Below, in pieces: positions 25,822-33,730 of a stretch of 64,000 nucleotides of DNA. Numbering within the stretch: position 1 is the stretch's first letter; every line of letters begins with the position of its first letter. The position numbers were made by a program, and so were the translations under genes. Below the pieces are notes generated by a model. That model was not told where the DNA came from. It ran no database searches and worked only from the letters and a program-made list of their open reading frames with translations. The stretch lies in contig ONDM01000002.1 in NCBI GenBank assembly GCA_900316585.1, positions 1 to 64,000 on the forward strand, read 5' to 3'. The stretch is from an uncultured Prevotellaceae bacterium (GTDB lineage: Bacteria > Bacteroidota > Bacteroidia > Bacteroidales > Bacteroidaceae).

Positions 25822-26981
25822 TGCAATAAGTTCAATAATTTAGAAATATCATTTCTGAACTGCGGTTCACTAATAGCTATAGGCTCACTAGTTATTGCTT
25901 TCCTTAATCCTTTTGCTATATCCTCTGCACTCATGCCAGTGACGATTCCATTGGCCCGGTGCTCCAGTTGTTCTCTGGCACCTGTGAAGTCAGTTGCCAC
26001 TATAGGATTATTAAAGCACAAGGCTTCTGCCAGTGTAATGCAGAAGCCTTCGTGGCGGGAAGGTTGCATGTATATGTCGCAGTCACGCATGAATCCATAA
26101 GGATTAGTCTGGGTACCAAGAAAAACGACTCTATCACTTATACTCAAGTCCTCTGCCAGTTTCTCACAAAACTCTTTATCCTTCCCATCCCCGACAAAGT
26201 ACCATCTGGCATCCACTCCTTGGTCTAAAATAAGTTTCAGCGCTTCTATTGCTACACGCTGACCCTTTTCTTCCGAAATACGGCCAACAGTCAGAATCCG
26301 TTTGCCCTCAAAATTATCCGTATAGCTATCTCCATTTTCAGCTAAACGGATAACTTGTTCTGGAGGGACGATATTATAAAATACTTCTGTTTTGTTTTTA
26401 AACTGTGGAAACAGATTGTCAAATATATCTTTGGCTGTTTCTGAAACAATAAATATCTTTTGATAGTTTTTATAGAGTTGGGCAGTCATCCCCTTGTCTA
26501 TGCCAAATTTTGAAACATCAAAATGTATCCATCCACACTTTACAGGAGCATTGACTTTCTCACAGACATAGTAGTCAATAGTGCTATAGGGACCTGCAAA
26601 TGCCACAGCAAGGTCAAATTTCTCCGCCATCATCGGTTCTTTTCGCAACAGGTATTTATAGAACCAATATCTATTTCCTGAGAGTTTAAACTGGATATAG
26701 AGAAATAGATGTACCAATGCATCAACCACATGCCCCTTCTTAATGAACTCTTTAATACACTGCAGAGGTGGATCATTCATCAGTCTCCAGTATTTCTGAT
26801 AAACAGCTATTTCATGAATCTTTACCTCTTTAGGTAAAAAATCTAGAAAACCACCTTTCTTGTTAATCAGTCCCAAATGAACTTCATATTTATCTAGTGG
26901 AATAGCAGAAAGTAATCCTAGAAAGGCTTTTTCTACTCCACCTACATTCATGGAATTGACTAAAAAGAATATTTTTTTCAT
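25818..26981 (-). CDS. Family 4 glycosyltransferase
   Basis: 387 residues. FLVNSMNVGGVEKAFLGLLS at the N-terminus; LTVGRISEEKGQRVAIEALK and PSRHEGFCITLAEALCF (E-x7-E) in the donor domain. A GT-B retaining enzyme of the repeat-unit assembly line, paralogous to 18456-19661 and 22045-23223. Confidence 0.88.
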   Translation of the reverse strand: MKKIFFLVNSMNVGGVEKAFLGLLSAIPLDKYEVHLGLINKKGGFLDFLPKEVKIHEIAVYQKYWRLMNDPPLQCIKEFIKKGHVVDALVHLFLYIQFKLSGNRYWFYKYLLRKEPMMAEKFDLAVAFAGPYSTIDYYVCEKVNAPVKCGWIHFDVSKFGIDKGMTAQLYKNYQKIFIVSETAKDIFDNLFPQFKNKTEVFYNIVPPEQVIRLAENGDSYTDNFEGKRILTVGRISEEKGQRVAIEALKLILDQGVDARWYFVGDGKDKEFCEKLAEDLSISDRVVFLGTQTNPYGFMRDCDIYMQPSRHEGFCITLAEALCFNNPIVATDFTGAREQLEHRANGIVTGMSAEDIAKGLRKAITSEPIAISEPQFRNDISKLLNLLQ

Positions 26982-26988
26982 AGACTCT

Positions 26989-28116
26989 TTACTTTAAAGA
27001 AAGACTTTCCTTCACAGATATTTTTTCTTTCCCAAGCAGTTTGTACAACTTGTTCCTAAACAGAGGGAAAGAAAGGAAAGAAATAACTATCGCTGCCACT
27101 AGTACAGCATACTTATATGCCATGCTATGAGCATACTCGTGGAAGACCACGTCGCATGTAATAATTACCCAGTAATGTACAGCGAGGAAAATTAATGCGT
27201 TTCTTGCTAAATTTCGGAAAATACCTCCGATGATTGATGTCTTTGGTATCCTCGATAAAAGGATAAATAGAACAATCATCATCGATATACCAGACAATGA
27301 AGATATAATAAAGCCGTAAAGACTACCTCCTAATGTATTGGTGTATATATGGTATGCCCCATTGATATTAATACCATGAAGATAGAGTAAGGATAGGCAA
27401 ACCAGCCCACATGCCAATAGCCATGATGGCAATTGAACTAATTTGTTTTTAATAAGATCTTTTGTAATGTAACCAATGGAAACGAAAAAAGATGCTGTGC
27501 ATACTACATGTAAGTTCCACGGAAGGAAGAAGTCTTTTCTACTAAACACCCATCCTAATCCCAGCATAATGCATGCATAGAGGAAGAGAATGATTTTGGT
27601 ATATTTACCTCCTCCTAGACGAATAGAGAGTTTATAAACAAGATAAAGTAGCAAACTAGCCCAGAACAAGACAATGACAAACCATAGTGGAGTTGTTATG
27701 GGCGTAGAGGTTCCAGCAACAAAGATATTCATAGCCTCTAGGTATAGATATTGCAAGCTATTACTAATAGTCTCAGGAACACCCAAATATGCCAATATCG
27801 GGTAATCAGTATAGAGGTGATATGGAATCAAAGAGACATTGTATAGACGAATATCTATAAATGAAAATAGGATTGACAAGCAAAAATAGGGGATAAGAAG
27901 AGAGCGACTTTTGGATTTTAAATATGAACCAAAGTCCTTGTATTTTTTATCGCTAAAAAGATAGCCTGAAAGAAAGAAGAAAACGGGCATCCAAAAAGCT
28001 TCACTCATGACATGGATAGTTGCAAAAAGCCCTCCTTTAAAGTGCACATGTCCTATGCAAACCAATAATAGTATAAATCCTTTGAGGTTATCTACCCACT
28101 TAATTCTTTCCGTCAT
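26989..28116 (-). CDS. Acyltransferase-3 family membrane protein
   Basis: 375 residues, about ten membrane segments. IKWVDNLKGFILLLVCIGHV with the conserved His, and WMPVFFFLSGYLFSDKKYKD, identify the OafA-like acyltransferase-3 family, subgroup annotated in capsule loci as fucose 4-O-acetylase-like. Likely O-acetylates a sugar of the polymer. Followed 7 bases later by a GT4 gene. Confidence 0.86.
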   Translation of the reverse strand: MTERIKWVDNLKGFILLLVCIGHVHFKGGLFATIHVMSEAFWMPVFFFLSGYLFSDKKYKDFGSYLKSKSRSLLIPYFCLSILFSFIDIRLYNVSLIPYHLYTDYPILAYLGVPETISNSLQYLYLEAMNIFVAGTSTPITTPLWFVIVLFWASLLLYLVYKLSIRLGGGKYTKIILFLYACIMLGLGWVFSRKDFFLPWNLHVVCTASFFVSIGYITKDLIKNKLVQLPSWLLACGLVCLSLLYLHGININGAYHIYTNTLGGSLYGFIISSLSGISMMIVLFILLSRIPKTSIIGGIFRNLARNALIFLAVHYWVIITCDVVFHEYAHSMAYKYAVLVAAIVISFLSFPLFRNKLYKLLGKEKISVKESLSLK

Positions 28117-28125
28117 AATTATATT

Positions 28126-29889
28126 TTATTTATGGACATTGTTCATTATTTTGTCGTAATCATGCTCTGTATTCACAATTCGCTTTCCAACCTGATAGGA
28201 TGAATCAAGAATATCTTTATCCTTCTTATAATAGACAGTTTCAATACCACCTAAATGAAAGAGCAAATGACACAACTTATCTAACATATATGGTTTGCTA
28301 GCAGAGGCACTCAACAGTTCATAAATATCCGGATGCTTTTCTTGATATTCATCAGAGCACCAAACCACAAAAGGCACTTCAAACTGATAACGAAGTTTAT
28401 TCGGTGTAAAAGTTCCAAACTCCCGACCAAACTGGTCACGGTAATCATAGACCTCATCACCATGGTCAGAGAAGTAGATAAGAATAGTATTGCTATTTCT
28501 GTATATATCTATAATTTGCTTGATAACCCAGTCGTTGTAATACGTTGCATTATCATAATGAGCAATTATTTGTTTCTTTTGATTGTTCAGGTACTTGTCA
28601 TTCCGTTTGATACTGTCAACTGTAAATTTGGTGAATTGTTCATTATGAGGATAGCGTGTCGCTGCATTTATATGCTGTCCCTGCAGATGGAAAAGAATCA
28701 GATTTCGTGCAGAGAGAGGTTTTGCCGCGTCCTTGATATAGGAGTCAACAAGTTCTCCATCTAGGTCAAATCCCTGCTTATTCGTAGCAGTGAATCCCAT
28801 TTTCAGTAATTCCTCATTATATAGGAAATTCCTGACTTGAAAAAAACCAGAGGTATTAACATCCAATGTCAGTTGGTTATCCCAATACAGAACATTATAT
28901 CCTGCCTGTTTGAATAGAGCCGGAAAGAATGGCGTATCATACCAATTTTCGTCATTTCCTACATCATTACAGCACAGCATATTTTTCAGCACCACAGTTG
29001 TATTGTTGGCTGGAGTAACCACATCATTGAAGATGATAAGATTACCTTCATCAGCTTCCTTTTGAATGAATGGTGTAGTTTGAAGAGGATAACCATAGAT
29101 TTGGGCATGATGTTTAATATATGATTCCCCAATTACAACTACAATGTTTAAGCTGTCATCCAAATTCTCATGAAGAGTTGGCTTTTCTGCATTTCTTGTC
29201 ACTAACACCTCATTATTGATCCAACTTTCTTCTATACGCATTGAACACCAAGAAAAATAGGTACAAGAAAAAGGATCATCAGGTTTATCCATCCTTCCTG
29301 TATATAGTCCTTGAAAGGTTTCTGCATATATTTTTGAAGAATATAATCCGAACATCAGTAAAGGAAAGATGAGAACAGCCAGTAGAGTCTTTGTCCAGTT
29401 TTTTGACAAGTATTTCTTAATTAATTTGTGATAGAACCATTCAAATATAATAATTAGGACAATATATCCAAACAGTTTTCCATATACTCCCATACTCTCC
29501 TGAGAAAAAAGGAAAGCATTCAGAAACTCTTTTGATTCTCGTTGATTGGTTTCTGCCACCAAAGTGAGAATAGTGCTTGAAATAGGTGTGTCAAAATTGG
29601 CCCATAAAAAGCTTTGGATAGTAAACATAATGAGAGAGATGGCATAAAAAAGAATTTTCACCCACTTCTTTCCGCAGATTTCTATGATAGTAGCCAGTAG
29701 ATATGCCATTAAGAACCAAATTGCCACATTACCAACCAGTCTGAACACTGTTATGCCCTCCTCAAATGTAATCATGCGTCCATGTATCCACTGAAGCATA
29801 TGAACGAGTCCCATCAATAACATAAAGATTGTTATGAATGGCAACTGGTTAATCAATGGTTGAGATAGAATCTCGATAATTTTTTTCAT
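28126..29889 (-). CDS. EptA-like phosphoethanolamine transferase (sulfatase fold)
   Basis: 587 residues: five N-terminal membrane segments (to ~residue 175), then a periplasmic alkaline-phosphatase/sulfatase domain. VVVIGESYIKHHAQIYGYPL binds the first metal, PANNTTVVLKNML (~residues 290-300) holds the nucleophilic Thr, and LIYFSDHGDEVYD gives the DHGD metal motif. Enzymes of this family move phosphoethanolamine from phosphatidylethanolamine to lipid A or glycans. In a capsule operon the glycan is the likely acceptor, supporting a phosphorylated polymer. Confidence 0.85.
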   Translation of the reverse strand: MKKIIEILSQPLINQLPFITIFMLLMGLVHMLQWIHGRMITFEEGITVFRLVGNVAIWFLMAYLLATIIEICGKKWVKILFYAISLIMFTIQSFLWANFDTPISSTILTLVAETNQRESKEFLNAFLFSQESMGVYGKLFGYIVLIIIFEWFYHKLIKKYLSKNWTKTLLAVLIFPLLMFGLYSSKIYAETFQGLYTGRMDKPDDPFSCTYFSWCSMRIEESWINNEVLVTRNAEKPTLHENLDDSLNIVVVIGESYIKHHAQIYGYPLQTTPFIQKEADEGNLIIFNDVVTPANNTTVVLKNMLCCNDVGNDENWYDTPFFPALFKQAGYNVLYWDNQLTLDVNTSGFFQVRNFLYNEELLKMGFTATNKQGFDLDGELVDSYIKDAAKPLSARNLILFHLQGQHINAATRYPHNEQFTKFTVDSIKRNDKYLNNQKKQIIAHYDNATYYNDWVIKQIIDIYRNSNTILIYFSDHGDEVYDYRDQFGREFGTFTPNKLRYQFEVPFVVWCSDEYQEKHPDIYELLSASASKPYMLDKLCHLLFHLGGIETVYYKKDKDILDSSYQVGKRIVNTEHDYDKIMNNVHK

Positions 29890-29901
29890 AAAAGCTTGGT
29901 G

Positions 29902-30699
29902 TTATTTTGCCAACCAATAAATAGGGTAGAGGACAATTCTAGCTAAATGTCTGATTATTCTGTTTGAGTTGATGATTTTCTTTATCATGATAGCCAAATC
30001 CACATCACGGAATTGAATCATTTCTTTATAATCTGCTTTTATTCCAGCAGGCAAAATCCTGTCTACAATGCCAGCGAATTCACTATTCCCAGTATCTACA
30101 GTGCTCAGACCCCCCGTTTCAAACCTTACCACATATTCATCCCATTTAGCAAAAGAAAAACCATGGTACATTAAATGCATGTAAAGTTCCAAATCTGATG
30201 CTATTCTGTTCTTTTCATTATACATGTAATTCTTAAAGCAACCCTTACTGAAGAAAGTAGCCTGATGATTCAATGCGTGAGAAAAGAAAAAGGAGAAACG
30301 AACAAAATTAGGTGCATGGAAGCGGTTTATTTCTTGGTCATTACTATCTACGATGATGGCATTTCCATAGATAACATCTTCAGTGTTATTTCTACTGTAG
30401 AAACACTTGATGATATCTATGTTGGCCAAACTATCACCAGAATTCAAGAATTGAAGGTAATCTCCTTTAGCCGCCTTTATACCTTTATTCATTGCATCAT
30501 AGATCCCATGGTCCTTTTCGCTGACCCAATAAGTTATTTGGTCTGTATGTTCCTCCAGCAATTCCTTGCTACCATCAGTAGACCCTCCATCTATTACAAT
30601 CCATTCAAATTCATTAATAGACTGAGAAATGACACTTTCAAGTGTTTTCTTCAAGCCTTTTAGATTGTTGTAATTAACTGTGATAATGGATAGTTTCAT
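29902..30699 (-). CDS. Family 2 glycosyltransferase (WcaA/WcaE-like)
   Basis: 265 residues. MKLSIITVNYNNLKGLKKTL, VIDGGSTDGS, and EKDHGIYDAMNKGI with NSGD in place of the usual DxD are characteristic of the colanic-acid WcaE-like GT2 subgroup. Short helical tail. It lies 80 bases downstream of the flippase gene, one of the wider gaps in the operon. Confidence 0.87.
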   Translation of the reverse strand: MKLSIITVNYNNLKGLKKTLESVISQSINEFEWIVIDGGSTDGSKELLEEHTDQITYWVSEKDHGIYDAMNKGIKAAKGDYLQFLNSGDSLANIDIIKCFYSRNNTEDVIYGNAIIVDSNDQEINRFHAPNFVRFSFFFSHALNHQATFFSKGCFKNYMYNEKNRIASDLELYMHLMYHGFSFAKWDEYVVRFETGGLSTVDTGNSEFAGIVDRILPAGIKADYKEMIQFRDVDLAIMIKKIINSNRIIRHLARIVLYPIYWLAK

Positions 30700-30779
30700 A
30701 AATATGATGTTATTCCTTAAATTGCTTCATTAAAGATATTTAAGTGGAAAACATATAGAATTAAGAATAACCTTATACA

Positions 30780-32237
30780 TCATCTTTTCTTGAAGCGTTT
30801 TATTACATTTTCTTTCAGTAGTAAAATCACATATTCTAAATCTGGAGATTTGGTCACTTTGGCTATGCCGAGATAATATATAACTCCCACCAGAATACCA
30901 ATGATGATTTGCAGAACCATATTAGGAATATATTGAATGACAAACCATACCAGAAACCCCATAGACAAAGCATATATAAGAATTGGGGTTAAATCTTGCA
31001 TTTGCTTTAAGAATCCTACATCAACTAATTTTCCTGTATAATAGGTATTAATGAATAGTGATATTAATGATGATACAACTTGGCCATAGCACATATAAAT
31101 TATTCCTAATGGAATTGATATGAAAAGAATACAGACAGTAATAATTTTTTTTATAATTTCCAATCTCAATAATAAATCAGATCGTCCTTTAACTTTTAAT
31201 AAATTTAAATTCAAAGCATGCACCGGATACCACATGAGTGCAAAACAAAGAATTTGAAGGTAAGGTATGGATCTAGACCATTTATCCGTAATTAAAACGA
31301 TAATGAATGGTTTTGCCAGTGCTGCAAGACCTATCAACATAGGGAAAACTATAAATGCAGAAGCGCGTATGAGTCTACGATAAGCATCTCTTAACCTGTT
31401 TTCATTTTCTTGAATGGAGCAGAGAATAGGGAAAGTAACTTGACCCATTACGTTTTGAAATGTAGTTGCTGGCAATTTTGAATAGTTAGAGGCTTTAGTG
31501 TAGTATCCTAAAGAGGAAGCTGAGAAATACTTTCCTATAACCAGTGGATAGATATTATTAAATATAGTATTTAGTAAATTGGCTAACAGGAAATTTGAAC
31601 CAAATCCAAAAAACTCCTTCCATGTTTTCCATGAAAATTGGAGTTTGGGGTACCAATTTAAGTATTTTTTATATAGAAATAAATACATGACTGGTGCTAG
31701 AAAATTAGGATAGATTAATGCCCAAACTCCATAGCCCATATAAGCCATGATTATTGTGGCAATACCAATGGTGGTATTTACAATAACACTAATAATACTT
31801 CTCTCCTTAAATTGTAATTTAATTGTCATTCTTGTTGCTTGAACAGCATTAAATGAGTTCAAAACCAGTAAAATGGCATTAGCCGTTACTATCTTTCTCA
31901 AAATAGGTTCATGGTAAAAATCTGCAATCCAAGGGGCGCTGATACAAAGAAGTATAGCAAAAAAAGCTGTTAGGCATACATTGGTGACATATACAGTAGA
32001 ATAGTCTAATTCTGTTTGGTTTACTTTCCGTGCCAAAGCTATAGAAAACCCTGAATCAATGAAACAACTGGATATAGCAAAGAATATTTGGGTCATAGCA
32101 ATAAGGCCATAGTCTTCAGGAACCAATAGTCTAGCTAAAATAATTCCTTGAATAAATGCGAATCCTTCTACAGAAAAATTTTTTAGAAAGGTCCAAATAA
32201 TTCCGGAAAATGTTTTCTTCTGTAAATTTTCTGTCAT
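30780..32237 (-). CDS. wzx: Wzx-type oligosaccharide flippase
   Basis: 485 residues, 12-14 membrane segments. IIWTFLKNFSVEGFAFIQGI followed by ILARLLVPEDYGLIAMTQIF is the start of the polysaccharide-transport (MOP/Wzx, WzxC-like) family. It flips the lipid-linked repeat unit to the periplasm for the EpsG-like polymerase. Position directly after the export/regulation genes marks the start of the variable section of the locus. Confidence 0.9.
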   Translation of the reverse strand: MTENLQKKTFSGIIWTFLKNFSVEGFAFIQGIILARLLVPEDYGLIAMTQIFFAISSCFIDSGFSIALARKVNQTELDYSTVYVTNVCLTAFFAILLCISAPWIADFYHEPILRKIVTANAILLVLNSFNAVQATRMTIKLQFKERSIISVIVNTTIGIATIIMAYMGYGVWALIYPNFLAPVMYLFLYKKYLNWYPKLQFSWKTWKEFFGFGSNFLLANLLNTIFNNIYPLVIGKYFSASSLGYYTKASNYSKLPATTFQNVMGQVTFPILCSIQENENRLRDAYRRLIRASAFIVFPMLIGLAALAKPFIIVLITDKWSRSIPYLQILCFALMWYPVHALNLNLLKVKGRSDLLLRLEIIKKIITVCILFISIPLGIIYMCYGQVVSSLISLFINTYYTGKLVDVGFLKQMQDLTPILIYALSMGFLVWFVIQYIPNMVLQIIIGILVGVIYYLGIAKVTKSPDLEYVILLLKENVIKRFKKR

Positions 32238-32240
32238 ATT

Positions 32241-32996
32241 TTAATGGAAGAGTGTACACAATTGAATTTTATGGTCACTCCAGAAGTTCGAGATAAGCTT
32301 ATAGGATTTCTTATTCCAATTCTTTGGTGCTAGGATATAATCTATTTTGTATAGTCCTCCCAGTTTCTGGTAACTTCCTTTCAAGACCTTACTAAAGTCA
32401 TTGAGTTCTGTTAGGAGATTTATTATCGTATAGCTTAATGGTATATCATTAAAGTCACCACAGAGAATAACAGGGTAGGGAGATTTTTTTATTTCTTCTT
32501 TTAATAAAAGAGATTGTTTGTAACGTTGCACGCAGTTAAAAATAAAATTTTTGCCATGGCTTGTAGTTTGTAGGTGAACGTTAAACAAACGGAATATTTT
32601 ACCATCTTGGTTAATGTCAGCCTGAATCATCTTATTGTAGGTGTCTATGAAGTACCAGGTTTTTACATTTGAAATCGGATATTTAGAGAAAATGGATATA
32701 TTTAAGTTTTCATCTTCCCGGCCATTTGTAACTTTATAAGGTAGCGAAGGAAAGCAATTCTTGATGCTGTCATAGCGTATCAAATTGGTGTGTGGGCGTT
32801 CCTGAAGGCAAATGATATCAGGGTGTTGTTCATTGAGGAAGGCTGAAGCAATGTGCAAGGTGTCTAAGGAGAGCAGAAAATTATCACAATTCCAACTGAT
32901 GAGTCTTAATTCTGTTCCGTGTTCCTGTTTGGGAGTACAACTGAAGAAGGTGATAACCAGAAGGAATATTATGAAAATTTTCAACTTGAGGCACAT
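32241..32996 (-). CDS. Endonuclease/exonuclease/phosphatase-fold lipoprotein
   Basis: 251 residues. The N-terminus (MCLKLKIFIIFLLVITFFSC) is a lipoprotein signal with Cys20. The rest is an EEP-fold domain: LRLISWNCDNF, DIICLQERP, IFRLFNVHLQTTS, VILCGDFND and a final SDHK. All catalytic residues appear present. Family members hydrolyse phosphodiesters in nucleic acids, inositol phosphates or sphingolipids. A lipid-anchored version in a capsule operon might trim phosphodiester decorations or act on host material; that is inference. Its start overlaps the phosphatase stop by one base. Confidence 0.82.
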   Translation of the reverse strand: MCLKLKIFIIFLLVITFFSCTPKQEHGTELRLISWNCDNFLLSLDTLHIASAFLNEQHPDIICLQERPHTNLIRYDSIKNCFPSLPYKVTNGREDENLNISIFSKYPISNVKTWYFIDTYNKMIQADINQDGKIFRLFNVHLQTTSHGKNFIFNCVQRYKQSLLLKEEIKKSPYPVILCGDFNDIPLSYTIINLLTELNDFSKVLKGSYQKLGGLYKIDYILAPKNWNKKSYKLISNFWSDHKIQLCTLFH

Positions 32997-33724
32997 TATA
33001 TCTGCTTGTTGTTCTCAAAGAGTTTTTCCAGTTCATCCATCAGTTTAGTTTCCAGTTTAATGGTCTTAAGGGCATGTGCATAGTGCTCTGTGTGGTGGAG
33101 GTCACTGCCTACATAATCGTACATGCCATTAAAGAGGAGATCATCGGCCAACTCAAAGGGGCGACGTCCATAGTAGCCACTGAGACTATTCAGGTTCAGC
33201 TGGAGCTGGTAGCCTTTACTTTTCAGCATCTCAAAGTCTTCCCAGTTCATATACATGTAACGTTCTGGATGGGCAATGATGGGGTGGAAGCCTTTCTTAA
33301 ATACAGTTTCCAGAATTTCATCTAGATTCTCCGGGCCATACATGTAGCTGGTTTCTACCAATAGGCTGTTTTGAGTGCCTAGAGTGATAACTCCACCTGA
33401 TTCCAGTTTAGGCACAAAGCCACTGTCCATCATGTACTCACTGGAGATGTGGAGTTTAAGTGGACCTTTATATTCTTTTAGGAGGGCCTGGAAGCCTTCC
33501 TGAAGGCTCTCTGCGGTGTTCCTAAGGTCCTCCATGGAGTGGGGGGTAATCCAGAGTTCCTGATAACCCAAGGATTCCATATAGGACAGCAAATCCAGAC
33601 TATGTGCTAAGTCTGGACTGCCATCATCTACTCCAGGAAGGAGGTGTGAGTGTATGTCGGTAGCTCCGGAAAGGATTCCGGAGTCTACCAAACTGTGTTT
33701 TTTCTTTCCAAATAATCCAAACAT
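32996..33724 (-). CDS. CpsB/YwqE-like PHP-family tyrosine phosphatase
   Basis: 242 residues. TDIHSHLLPGVDDGSPDL near residue 25 and later HP-E-R (IIAHPERYMYM) and GSDLHH are the metal-binding motifs of the PHP phosphoesterases that dephosphorylate bacterial tyrosine kinases of capsule systems. It follows the kinase gene by 6 bases and would reset its phosphorylation state, allowing cycles of polymer export. Confidence 0.9.
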   Translation of the reverse strand: MFGLFGKKKHSLVDSGILSGATDIHSHLLPGVDDGSPDLAHSLDLLSYMESLGYQELWITPHSMEDLRNTAESLQEGFQALLKEYKGPLKLHISSEYMMDSGFVPKLESGGVITLGTQNSLLVETSYMYGPENLDEILETVFKKGFHPIIAHPERYMYMNWEDFEMLKSKGYQLQLNLNSLSGYYGRRPFELADDLLFNGMYDYVGSDLHHTEHYAHALKTIKLETKLMDELEKLFENNKQI

Positions 33725-33730
33725 ATTTCT

